This document shows positions 27,023 through 34,883 of a stretch of DNA of 43,779 bases, one piece after another. Source of the stretch: Thermobifida fusca NBRC 14071 = JCM 3263 (GTDB taxonomy: Bacteria; Actinomycetota; Actinomycetes; Streptosporangiales; Streptosporangiaceae); the NCBI RefSeq assembly GCF_001592045.1, contig NZ_BCWB01000018.1:1-43779 (forward strand), written 5' to 3'. The notes beneath the pieces are model-generated. The model was given only the letters and a program-made list of their open reading frames with translations. It did no database searches and had not been told where the DNA came from. Each line of letters opens with the position of its first letter. Positions within the stretch are counted from its first letter, which is position 1. The translations under genes and the position numbers were made by a program.

Positions 27023-28167
27023 GCACAGGCCAAGCAGACAACGCCACCACATGGATAGCCTTCGAGCCCCATGACACCGTCCACGTACGAGACGGTCGAC
27101 AGTTCAGTTCCCGAGACAGCAACACGGCCCTGGCAGAGACCGTCATTCCCCGACCCAGCACCATTGCCGGGGCGGCCGCCAGCGCCTACGGCGGCGACCT
27201 GACGGCTGTGCGTGGCCCCATCCTCGGTAAGCAGAACCCTGACGGGAGGTGGTGCCCCTACTTTCCTGTCCCCTCAGACATCGTGGTGGTGGAAGGCAAA
27301 GAAACCACAGCGCAGGAAAGGGCCTACTACCGGCTTGTCAAAGGATCCGCCGTAGACGGGACCGATCTCGCCCACGTCCCTGGCGCCCCCGAGTCCTTGC
27401 TGGAGCTCCCTCCACAGGTCACGGCCAAAGCAGAGCCGCTCCAAGGCTGGATCTCCAGCGAAGGCCTGTCGTCCTACCTCAACGGCACGCTGTTCCAGGA
27501 CTCCACTGTGGCATCCGACTACCTGGAGACCATGCTGGCCGGCGAGGAACCGCTCGTGCCCGAACACCGGATCGGCATCGCTCTTCAGGACCGGCGGATA
27601 CGCTCGGGATACCTGTACCACGCCACCCACCTGCGTCCTCGCGATGGGTGGGTTTTCCTCGCCGAGGTCGTTCCGCACCCGGAACGGCCGAAACCGGAGC
27701 ACACCACAGTGACGCTGGGGGGAATCTCCCGGCTTGCCGAGGTCGCCGAACTCCCGGCCGGCTCTGTGGCGTGGCCGTCAAGGCCTGCTTCCTTCCCCGG
27801 CGGGCGAATGCTGCTGTATGTGGCCACACCCGCGTTGTGGCACGACGGCTGGCGTCCACCTCTTCCACCGGAAGCCACTCTCGTAGCAGCGGCTGTAGGC
27901 AGTCCACTCCCCGTGGCCACTGCATCACCCAAACGAGGGTTCTTCCGTACCCGTACCCTGCGCTGGGCGGTCCCACCCGGCTCGGTCTACCTCCTGCACT
28001 TCCCTGATGAGGAGACCGCTGCCGCCGTTGCATCCTCCTGGCATGGCCGGGCCCTTGCCCCTTCCGCTGACTGGATCCATACCCACGAAGGCGATCATCC
28101 GCCGACTGATGCACCCCCGCTCCACACTGCTGGATTCGGAGTCGTCCTCACAGGAGTCTGGACATGA
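27019..28167 (+). CDS. cmr3: Cmr3, Cas5-group subunit
   Basis: A 382-residue RAMP protein that caps the crRNA 5' handle in the Cmr complex. Seen: WIAFEPHDTVHVRDGRQF (the typical Cmr3 opening), PRPSTIAGAAASAYGGD, a long insertion-rich middle and FTRTLRWAVPPGSVYLLHF-type C-terminal strand. ATG 27019 overlaps the cmr2 stop (ATGA) with AGGAG upstream, so translation is coupled. It should contact the I-E-type handle if the complex uses the arrays in this window, because no separate type III array is seen. Confidence 0.92.
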   Translation: MSTGQADNATTWIAFEPHDTVHVRDGRQFSSRDSNTALAETVIPRPSTIAGAAASAYGGDLTAVRGPILGKQNPDGRWCPYFPVPSDIVVVEGKETTAQERAYYRLVKGSAVDGTDLAHVPGAPESLLELPPQVTAKAEPLQGWISSEGLSSYLNGTLFQDSTVASDYLETMLAGEEPLVPEHRIGIALQDRRIRSGYLYHATHLRPRDGWVFLAEVVPHPERPKPEHTTVTLGGISRLAEVAELPAGSVAWPSRPASFPGGRMLLYVATPALWHDGWRPPLPPEATLVAAAVGSPLPVATASPKRGFFRTRTLRWAVPPGSVYLLHFPDEETAAAVASSWHGRALAPSADWIHTHEGDHPPTDAPPLHTAGFGVVLTGVWT

Positions 28168-29066
28168 CCGCTTTTCTGCTGTACCTGTACGCGGAATCCC
28201 CGCTGCATGCCGGCGCCGCAGCCAGCGACGGCGTCCTCGACCTGCCGATTCAACGAGAAAGCAGCACCAACTATCCGCTCATCTGGGGGCAGAGCCTCAA
28301 GGGTGCGCTGCGGCAGACCGCCCGCGACGCTGGCTGGAGCGAAGACACCTTGAAGGAGGTGTTCGGATCCGAGCCAGGCGAAGGAGAAGAAACCACCCCT
28401 GGAAAACTCGCAGTGGGCGATGCTCAACTTGTTGCGCTTCCGGTCCCCACCTTGCGCCGCTCCTTTGCCTGGGTCACTTCCCGGCTTGCTCTCAGCCGTC
28501 TGGCCCGCAAATACGCCATCATCAACGGCCCCCACGTCGTGCTTCCTGAAGTCCCCAACCCCGCCGACGGGGAGGGCTCCTGCGGTCGAGGGTTCTGGGG
28601 CGGGGAAACGCCGGAGGTGCTCGGCCCATGCCTCATCAAGCTTCACAATCCTCGTGGAGGCGGTGACGCCCCTGATCCCGTCACTGACTGGGCACGGCTC
28701 TTGGCTGCCGACGCTATTGGCGACGCCCCCCATTTGCGCCCTTTCGCTAGCAAACTCGCAGAAGACCTGCTGGTTGTCGGCTCCGAGCCGATGTCTGTTC
28801 TCCTGCGCGAGTGCACCGAGTTCGCGGTACGGGTCCAACTCCACCGTCAACAGAAGCTGGTTCAAAACGGTCCCTTCGTCAGCGAATACCTCCCTGCCGA
28901 AACGATTCTCGCCTCCGTGCTGACCCTGCGTGGGAAATACGCTCCGGAAGAAGTCCAGCAGCTGCGGGACCTGGTGAACCATTCCCTCCTCCAAGTGGGC
29001 GGAGACGAAACCCTCGGCAAAGGGCTGGTGTGGACCCGGATCGTCGAAGGAGAACGCAATGGCTGA
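28164..29066 (+). CDS. cmr4: Cmr4, Cas7-group backbone and RNase subunit
   Basis: A 300-residue backbone subunit that lines the crRNA and cleaves target RNA at 6-nt steps. The motif SDGVLDLPIQRES contains Asp26, the position of the catalytic Asp in characterised Cmr4. The glycine-rich GQSLKGALRQTARD RNA-binding helix and the C-terminal VGGDETLGKGLVW are also family hallmarks. Start overlaps cmr3 (ATGA). With the HD domain missing from Cas10, this is the only nuclease centre visible in the complex. Confidence 0.95.
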   Translation: MTAFLLYLYAESPLHAGAAASDGVLDLPIQRESSTNYPLIWGQSLKGALRQTARDAGWSEDTLKEVFGSEPGEGEETTPGKLAVGDAQLVALPVPTLRRSFAWVTSRLALSRLARKYAIINGPHVVLPEVPNPADGEGSCGRGFWGGETPEVLGPCLIKLHNPRGGGDAPDPVTDWARLLAADAIGDAPHLRPFASKLAEDLLVVGSEPMSVLLRECTEFAVRVQLHRQQKLVQNGPFVSEYLPAETILASVLTLRGKYAPEEVQQLRDLVNHSLLQVGGDETLGKGLVWTRIVEGERNG

Positions 29067-29538
29067 GCGAGTAGACCAGCAGATGGCCGCCCAAGCGGAG
29101 AAAGTCATCGGGCCTTTGGTGACCGACCCGCAACTCGCCCAGCGCATCCGTACCCGGATGCGCCAATTCCCGATGCGGCTGCGCTCTTCAGGTTTGGTTG
29201 CTGCGTTCGCATTCGCTGAAAGCAAAAGCGGAAGCGCCGACCCCCTCGAGCAGGCCTATAGCCGACTGTGCAAGGCCATCATCGAGCACGCTGCTAAACG
29301 TAAGCTTCTCCCTGGCCTCACCCCCCAGTCCACCCCCCGCGAATTCCTGGACGTGCTCACCAAAGCGGACCTTCCCACCCATAGTCGACTCAGCGCCGAA
29401 ATCGACCTGCTCGCCGGATGGCTCAGCCGAATCGCAGAAGCCCGCTACGGCAAACTGGCGGCCGCTGCTACGGAGCACGCCAACCAGGAAAACCCCGGCG
29501 AGTCCGCTGACAGCGATACGGGAGAGGAGCGAGAATGA
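29059..29538 (+). CDS. cmr5: Cmr5, small subunit
   Basis: A 159-residue, mostly alpha-helical subunit (Cas11 type) that forms the inner filament against the crRNA-target duplex. The opening ERVDQQMAAQAEKVI, the MRLRSSGLVAAFAFAESK segment and the DLPTHSRLSAEIDLLAGWL helix fit Cmr5. It has a charged, disordered C-terminal tail rich in Glu and Asp. Start lies eight bases inside cmr4. Confidence 0.93.
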   Translation: MAERVDQQMAAQAEKVIGPLVTDPQLAQRIRTRMRQFPMRLRSSGLVAAFAFAESKSGSADPLEQAYSRLCKAIIEHAAKRKLLPGLTPQSTPREFLDVLTKADLPTHSRLSAEIDLLAGWLSRIAEARYGKLAAAATEHANQENPGESADSDTGEERE

Positions 29539-30536
29539 CCTTTCCCCACGGTCGACGGGGAGCTCAGGACACCTTCTCGCAGGAAGAACCGAAAGAAATC
29601 CTGTGCGTCTCCTACTCTGGGGCGATAGGCCGAGTCCTCTGCGGAAGAGTGACCCAGAAGCCAGACAGTGCGCAGGATGCCCACCATTGCAAGAGCGTCT
29701 CGCCGAAATACGTCAAAAAAATCCGCTACGATCAGCGCTCTACGCTCGACGCTTCCGCGAATTCGCTGATCATCCTGCGACGTTTAGCTATCAGCGACGT
29801 CTCTCCCCCCACCGCGGATGCGCGCCCCGAGGATCCCGTGCTCGGCTGGGCAAGCGAGTACTGCCTCGGCTACCAGAAGGAGTGGGCACAGGCAGTTGAG
29901 CAACGCCGCGCGCACGCTCTAAGCATTCTCAACGCCCGAAAACGGCACATCTACCGGGTGGAACTGACCGCAGACTGGCGCTTCGTGACCGGACTAGGAG
30001 AGCAGACCGGAGACCACGAATTCGGGCTCAGCCTGCACGGCACCTACGGTTGGCCGCTCATCCCCGCTTCCACACTCAAAGGAGCCGCAGCGGCCTGGGC
30101 TTCTCGGCAAAAGGTTCCCTCTGAACTCTACACATTGGTCTTCGGGCCCCTGCCCTCCCCTGAAGACGAGGAGGACCGAGACAACCCCCGGTGCGGAGTG
30201 CGTTTCTTTGACGCCCTTCCCCTATCCGATCCCCGTAACCACCGCAAAGGTCTGCGCGTCCATAGTGATGTGATCACCCCGCACCAGCACGCCTACCACA
30301 CCGATCAGTCCGCGGAACCGTGCGCCCCCGGGGAACACCATCAGCCTGTGCCGCTGCCTTTCCTCTCCCTCAGCGGTACTTTCGTCACTCACCTCATCGG
30401 GGAGGACCCCGACCTCACCGCCAAGGCAGCTGACTGGCTCAAGCAGGCTTGTGAAGAGTACGGAATCGGTGCACGCACCACGGCAGGCTACGGCTACTTC
30501 ACCGTCAACATCACCGATCAATGGGACTCCCCGTGA
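29535..30536 (+). CDS. cmr6: Cmr6, Cas7-group subunit
   Basis: A 333-residue RAMP. The N-terminal 120 residues are variable, then VELTADWRFVTGLGEQTGDHEFGLSLHGTYGWPLIPASTLKGAAAAWA gives the Cmr6 core (GxxP and glycine-rich loop; quoted only to locate residues about 135-185). RVHSDVITPHQH and the C-terminal YGIGARTTAGYGYF motif are diagnostic. Start overlaps cmr5 by ATGA. Its own stop overlaps a GTG that begins a small additional frame, which continues the coupling pattern. Confidence 0.92.
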   Translation: MTFPHGRRGAQDTFSQEEPKEILCVSYSGAIGRVLCGRVTQKPDSAQDAHHCKSVSPKYVKKIRYDQRSTLDASANSLIILRRLAISDVSPPTADARPEDPVLGWASEYCLGYQKEWAQAVEQRRAHALSILNARKRHIYRVELTADWRFVTGLGEQTGDHEFGLSLHGTYGWPLIPASTLKGAAAAWASRQKVPSELYTLVFGPLPSPEDEEDRDNPRCGVRFFDALPLSDPRNHRKGLRVHSDVITPHQHAYHTDQSAEPCAPGEHHQPVPLPFLSLSGTFVTHLIGEDPDLTAKAADWLKQACEEYGIGARTTAGYGYFTVNITDQWDSP

Positions 30537-30832
30537 CCTTCTCTCCGGGCCACACCACGGTCATCCCGCTGAAGCACGTGGCGGACGCTTGCCGCGCGGG
30601 CATATTTCGGTCTCCCATCAGCGATCCTCGTGTGGTGGGACACAGTAGCGGAGCCCTACCCGCTGGCGCCGTCCTGAGGTGTCCACCTGTGCTGGCAGGG
30701 TTGGCCAGTTGCGACGAAACTGGCCAACCCTGCCAGCGCCAGCATGCCGGATGTCTCGAGCATTCCTTGTTCACCGCGCTGATCGTGTCTGCTCCGCAGC
30801 CCTGTTTTCCGTGCCTTGGTCTCGGCCTCTGA
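30533..30832 (+). CDS. Small coupled ORF after cmr6, unknown, possibly a truncated gene
   Basis: GTG 30533 overlaps the cmr6 TGA (GTGA), the same junction type used between the other cmr genes. The first 40 or so residues (VTFSPGHTTVIPLKHVADAC, then RAGIFRSPISDPRV and VGHSSGALPAG) look protein-like; from about 30690 the frame passes through a large hairpin and becomes Cys-rich and implausible. This fits a real operon gene truncated by a rearrangement or by insertion of the hairpin element. It could also be chance. I recognise no family. Confidence 0.4.
   Translation: MTFSPGHTTVIPLKHVADACRAGIFRSPISDPRVVGHSSGALPAGAVLRCPPVLAGLASCDETGQPCQRQHAGCLEHSLFTALIVSAPQPCFPCLGLGL
30691..30737 (+). terminator. 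Very strong hairpin between cmr6 and cmr1
   Basis: Perfect 20-bp arms (GCTGGCAGGGTTGGCCAGTT at 30691-30710, complement at 30718-30737) with a 7-base loop GCGACGA. No U-run, but like the other long terminators in this window. It would end or attenuate transcription inside the operon before cmr1. A mobile-element end or an RNA-stability structure are alternatives. Confidence 0.6.
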
Positions 30833-30895
30833 GCGAGTCTTCGCGTACCTCGGCACACGCATCAGCGCGGCAAACATTCGTTAAGGAGCACACTC

Positions 30896-32131
30896 ATGTC
30901 TTGGATCACCCTGCGCCTACGTGTCACCACCCCGCTGTTCAACGGACATGACGACGAACCTCTCCGAGTCAGTTCCCTGCGGGGAGCCATGCGCTACTGG
31001 TTCCGCGCACTCGCCGGAACCAAGGTCGGCCCCAGTATTCGGACTCTGCGTCGCCTCGAAGACGAAGTTTTCGGCAGCACCACCAATCCATCCCCGGTAC
31101 GGATGCGACTGGGCAAACTGCCCCAAACCCGCAGGAATCCCTGCCTTTCGTTCCTTGACTCGACACGGTTTCCTGACCAGCTGCGGAAAGAACCCGCCAT
31201 CGGCTATCTGATGGGGCAAGGCCTCGGCACCATCGTCAAAGGCAGGTACCAGATCACCCGCCCCTACGTATTCCCAGACCACAAATACTTCGAACTCAAG
31301 ATGGCTCTGTCGGAGGACTCTCGCATCAACGCCCTCACCCTGGCGTCACTGTGGATGGTGTGCGCCTACGGTGGGGTGGGGTCCCGTGTCCGGCGTGGTT
31401 TCGGCAAGATACGCATCATTGGAGCGACTCTCCACGACCAAAAATCGGTTACTCCCTGGACAGAGTCGTCACTTCAAACTCCAGGTCTCACTCATTACAA
31501 GGAGCTAGACGATCGGCAACGACTGCAGCCCATTGGCCCTCTCGATGACTGCCTGGAGCCCATCGATGACCTGCTCAAGCAGATAGGCGCCCCTGATGAG
31601 GCTCGCCCTTGGCGTGACGACGAGATACCTACCTATCCAGTGTTCAGCAGTAAGTGGACGTGCGCCGGGCTCAGCGCCTATTCCGCTTCTTCATGGGCAG
31701 AACTGCTGGCCCACGTCGGGCGGCAGTACCGGCTGTCACGGGCGACAGCCGACAACAGCGCTTCCAGGACCAACTACTGGCCCAAAGTCAAAACCCCAGA
31801 ACGGGACGCTGTCCTCCACGGAAACTCCAACCGCTTCCCCCTAGGCGCCCTAGGCTTGCCTGTGGTCTACAGCAAAGACAAAGTGACCGTGGGTGAACGC
31901 CGTGCCTCCCCCTTGTGGATGCATCCCGTTATGGAGGATGGAGAATGGCGGCTGTTCTCATTCGCCTTCCACAACACTTTCCTCCCGGCGGAGACAGAAG
32001 TTCGGCTCAGCGGAAAAATTCGCAAGAGTGTCATCATCACGGACGATGATGTTGTGAACCGCACCAGTGACTGGATTCAGCACATGCGACACGATCCGGC
32101 CCCCTACCGTCTCCCTGGAGAAGAAGGCTAA
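30896..32131 (+). CDS. cmr1: Cmr1, Cas7-group subunit
   Basis: A 411-residue RAMP that sits at the 3' end of the crRNA in the Cmr complex. The opening ITLRLRVTTPLFNGHDDEPL, then VSSLRGAMRYWFRALAG, LEDEVFGSTTNPSPVRMRLG and GVGSRVRRGFGKI are canonical Cmr1 motifs. ATG 30896 has AAGGAG nine bases upstream. Unlike the other cmr genes it is not coupled: 360 bases and a hairpin separate it from cmr6, so it may have its own promoter or be expressed at a lower level. Confidence 0.93.
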   Translation: MSWITLRLRVTTPLFNGHDDEPLRVSSLRGAMRYWFRALAGTKVGPSIRTLRRLEDEVFGSTTNPSPVRMRLGKLPQTRRNPCLSFLDSTRFPDQLRKEPAIGYLMGQGLGTIVKGRYQITRPYVFPDHKYFELKMALSEDSRINALTLASLWMVCAYGGVGSRVRRGFGKIRIIGATLHDQKSVTPWTESSLQTPGLTHYKELDDRQRLQPIGPLDDCLEPIDDLLKQIGAPDEARPWRDDEIPTYPVFSSKWTCAGLSAYSASSWAELLAHVGRQYRLSRATADNSASRTNYWPKVKTPERDAVLHGNSNRFPLGALGLPVVYSKDKVTVGERRASPLWMHPVMEDGEWRLFSFAFHNTFLPAETEVRLSGKIRKSVIITDDDVVNRTSDWIQHMRHDPAPYRLPGEEG

Positions 32132-32446
32132 CTGTGCCGTGAAAATCCGTGTCCCTGCTCTGCAGGAGCTAGGCGAATTGGCTGGATCTACTAGCTAAGC
32201 GCTTAGCGTAAACGAATGCTGCTTCGGGGCAGGCAGGCCTCTCACCCCGGCAGAAGGTGGAAGCCCAACAACAGGGATGTTGCGGGATCCAAGGGTGTCG
32301 GTTCTCCAGAAACGGAGTGCTGTCACACACCTCGCCATCACACAGGGCACACTCACGGTCTGCACGCCCCGAACGCTTCCTTGTTCTGTGGTCCCCCCAA
32401 GCCTGATCATCGCAGGATCCATGTCCACACCAGCCTGAACATGGTG
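32132..32446. other. Intergenic region after cmr1
   Basis: No supported gene. The only clear structure is a perfect 14-bp palindrome GCTAAGCGCTTAGC at 32194-32207, about 60 bases after the cmr1 stop; it could be a short terminator stem or a protein-binding site. Confidence 0.5.
32194..32207. promoter_or_regulatory. Palindrome GCTAAGCGCTTAGC
   Basis: Perfect 14-bp dyad without spacer, between cmr1 and the broken kinase gene. No flanking U-run. Role unknown. Confidence 0.3.
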
Positions 32447-32735
32447 CTATGACACTTGGGAGCTTTGGGAGTTCCTCGCATCAAAGAGAGGAGCCAGCGT
32501 ATCCTCTCCCTCCTTGTACTCTCCCGCAGGCATTCGACCAACCAGAGAGCCAAGCGTTGACGTACAACACCTCGTTGATACGCGGTGTATGAAAACTCAG
32601 TGGCGCTTCAGAGAGATCCTCATAGAAGAGTTGAATCCGCCTCAGCTCTTCACCCGATCGCTTTTTCCAAACTTTTGCAACCAAGTCGTCGTTTAGGGCG
32701 TAGGCGGCGCCCTCCATTCCTACTGCCAGCCCCAC
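32447..32735 (-). pseudogene. Phosphotransferase (APH/kinase-like) N-lobe remnant
   Basis: The minus strand reads VGMEGAAYALNDDLVAKVWK, then KRSGEELRRIQLFYEDLSEA and RINEVLYVNAW. This is a kinase N-lobe with the nucleotide Lys in VAKVW. Near 32535 the frame shifts: similarity continues as VGRMPAGEYKEGEDTL in another frame, ending at a stop at 32447. A stop lies just before the first codon, and the whole C-lobe is missing. It is a fragment of an aminoglycoside-phosphotransferase-like gene, stranded between cmr1 and the CRISPR array. Confidence 0.6.
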
Positions 32736-32876
32736 AGCATTGGGTTAGCCTTGGGACTTGAAATAGCGGATCCATATCTCATCGTGTTTCTGCATGCCAG
32801 CCTTCGCCTTCTTAGCAATTCGTCCAACAGCAAAATTAGACCAGCACTTAGGGACGCCCCAGCGACTGGTCACCCA

Positions 32877-33516
32877 CGGTCCATCCCCACGTGCGTGGGG
32901 CTCACCCGACCGGCGGCCTCACGAATCAGCGGTCGGGCGGTCCATCCCCACGTGCGTGGGGCTCACCAGCAGTTCCAGGGCAGTCTGGTGGTCCCGGTCG
33001 GTCCATCCCCACGTGCGTGGGGCTCACCCAGTCGTCGGGGTCGGTGTCGAAGTAGGGGTCGGTCCATCCCCACGTGCGTGGGGCTCACACTGAGGCGACT
33101 ATCTATCTCCGGACTGGCGATGGTCCATCCCCACGTGCGTGGGGCTCACGATGCTGCCAACGGTTTCGCTCACCTGTTCTCCGGTCCATCCCCACGTGCG
33201 TGGGGCTCACCCGACCGGCGGCCTCACGAATCAGCGGTCGGGCGGTCCATCCCCACGTGCGTGGGGCTCACGGTAGGCCACGGCGCCGCACTGGTGGCAG
33301 GTGACGGTCCATCCCCACGTGCGTGGGGCTCACGCGGCGGCTGCGAGGACGGTGTTCTCGTCCTCCGGTCCATCCCCACGTGCGTGGGGCTCACGAACTG
33401 GAGGCCAACGAGCGGCTGCGTGAGGACGGTCCATCCCCACGTGCGTGGGGCTCACAAGCTTACGCGTGGACTCGTGTGTCTTGACCACGGTCCATCCCCA
33501 CGTGCGTGGGGCTCAC
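32877..33516 (-). CRISPR. Type I-E CRISPR array, 11 repeats
   Basis: Eleven 29-nt repeats start at 32877, 32938, 32999, 33060, 33121, 33182, 33243, 33305, 33366, 33427 and 33488. On the + strand each begins CGGTCCATCCCCACG and ends GTGGGGCTCAC; the functional strand is minus. The copy at 33121 has T for the first C. Spacers are 32 nt, except the seventh (33272-33304), which is 33. Spacers 1 (32906-32937) and 6 (33211-33242) are identical. The leader lies on the right, at the end of cas2, so the left side is oldest. The array follows the cas operon in the same direction and may be partly co-transcribed. Confidence 0.98.
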
Positions 33517-33559
33517 AGTTACTTACCTGCAACTTTGCAAGGCGTTATCTTCTCGTTAC
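33517..33559 (-). promoter_or_regulatory. CRISPR leader (cas2 side)
   Basis: Reading toward the array on the minus strand, 43 bases (GTAACGAGAAGATAACG...TTGCAGGTAAGTAACT) end at the first repeat. They align without gaps to the 43 bases before the array at 43413 (31 of 43 identical), including CGNGAAGATAAC and TGCAGGTNA. The TAA of cas2 is inside this block. A duplicated TAAC(G) element may be read by the integrase complex. Confidence 0.75.
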
Positions 33560-33885
33560 CACCCTTCCGGGATCGGCGGCATCTCTTGTTCCGCACCTTC
33601 CGACGCCGATAGTTGAACAAGTTGAAGCCCGTCGAAGTCCACAATCGCACGACGACGCTCCCCCGCTGTGCGAACGGTGAAACCCTGCTCGTTATCGTCG
33701 GGGTGAACGCATAGGGCAGCCCCGTCCCCCACTGAAGCACTCACCGCGGACCACAGCTCGTCGCGGACTCGGGCACTCATCGTTCCTACATACACTCCGG
33801 CGACCGGCTCGATCATCCATCGTGACAACGCACCCCGAACATGATTAGGAACCGCTGTAGTTGCAATCATGACGAGCTTGGCCAT
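33556..33885 (-). CDS. cas2: Cas2, type I-E
   Basis: A 109-residue I-E Cas2 (Cas2e). The opening AKLVMIATTAVPNHVRGALSRWM and EPVAGVYVGTMSARVRDELW are typical of the family. It dimerises and bridges two Cas1 dimers in the spacer integrase. ATG 33885 overlaps the cas1 stop (TGATG), with GAGGAG upstream. The C-terminal codons run to the conserved CRISPR leader, so the gene cannot extend further. Confidence 0.95.
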   Translation of the reverse strand: MAKLVMIATTAVPNHVRGALSRWMIEPVAGVYVGTMSARVRDELWSAVSASVGDGAALCVHPDDNEQGFTVRTAGERRRAIVDFDGLQLVQLSASEGAEQEMPPIPEGW

Positions 33886-34883
33886 CAGGGCTCCTCGCTG
33901 TCCGCGATGTGATTGGCATAGTTCACACCGCCGGAGACAGCCCCGACCACCGGGTCCCACAAGTCAACGACTTGCCACGGCCCTCCCGAGCTCGGCGGCT
34001 CCTCTTCCGAAACGGCCTCCTCAGGGTCGTCTAAGGAGAGGAGGGTCTGCACATCCCGCACAATTTGCGGAATCAGCCGGTACAGCTTTAGGTCTCGACG
34101 AAGCCGCAGGCGCGCTTCTTGCTCCGGGTTGGCTGTCCTGCTCAAGGAGAACGCGAGCGGGATAGTGGTCCGTGCTTTATAGAGATCGGCGATGTCGTAG
34201 ACGAACGCGTCTTGTTTTCCGGAGTGGATGAACCCGAGCGCGGGGTGGCAGCCCAGGTGCGCCAGTACCGAGTGCACCACCCCGTAAAGGGCAGCGTTGC
34301 TTGCCGAAAGCGCCTTGTTGACAGGGTCTTGGTCATCCCAGTCATGCGGGTTGTAGTTCCGTTTGAATGGTTTCACCCTGTTCTTAGCCGCCAGGCTTCG
34401 GTAGAGGGCTTTCATCCGTGCCCCTTCAAGCTGGCGCAGCCTTTCGATGGACGCACCGGGAGGAGGTTCTTCTCCGAAGCGCATCTCGTACATCCGCACG
34501 GCGACGTCTCGTCGGCGTCTGTCGTCGGAGTAGGCGCGTGCCTGCCGGTCGGTCCATTTCGTGGTGCGGTTAGGGGCGGGAAAGCTTCCGTAGTTGAGGA
34601 TGCCTCCCGCCCCGCAGGTTACGACCGTTGTGTTGTGGCGCATGAAAGTCGCCATGGCAGGACTGGTGATTGAGGTTCCCGGTCCCAGTAGGACGCATGC
34701 GAGTGAAGCGGTGGGGATTGGGACTCGATGTATTCTTCCGGTTTCGGTTTCGACCTCCGCGCATACGCCGGTGTCGGTCTGCACTATTCGGCAGACATCC
34801 ACGTAGAGGAAGGAGAGGCCGTCCGATACCCGGGGCAGCATCGCCAGTGTCGGACGGGCTAGCGCCTTACGGGGGTTATCCAT
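33885..34883 (-). CDS. cas1: Cas1, type I-E integrase
   Basis: A 332-residue spacer integrase. The metal ligands are in place: Glu153 (QLEGARMKALY), His220 (GFIHSGKQ) and Asp230/Asp233 (VYDIADLYKAR), each twelve residues beyond E. coli Cas1 E141, H208, D218 and D221. The C-terminal tail is acidic (DDPEEAVSEEEPPSSGG) and longer than in E. coli. ATG 34883 lies eight bases inside cas6e. It works with Cas2 on the leaders at 33517 and 43370. Confidence 0.97.
   Translation of the reverse strand: MDNPRKALARPTLAMLPRVSDGLSFLYVDVCRIVQTDTGVCAEVETETGRIHRVPIPTASLACVLLGPGTSITSPAMATFMRHNTTVVTCGAGGILNYGSFPAPNRTTKWTDRQARAYSDDRRRRDVAVRMYEMRFGEEPPPGASIERLRQLEGARMKALYRSLAAKNRVKPFKRNYNPHDWDDQDPVNKALSASNAALYGVVHSVLAHLGCHPALGFIHSGKQDAFVYDIADLYKARTTIPLAFSLSRTANPEQEARLRLRRDLKLYRLIPQIVRDVQTLLSLDDPEEAVSEEEPPSSGGPWQVVDLWDPVVGAVSGGVNYANHIADSEEP

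Noticed and set aside
32751-33680. Long plus-strand open frame across the CRISPR array
   Set aside because: It encodes a repeated PSPRAWGS/HPHVRGA peptide produced by the repeats themselves; no ribosome site and no homology.
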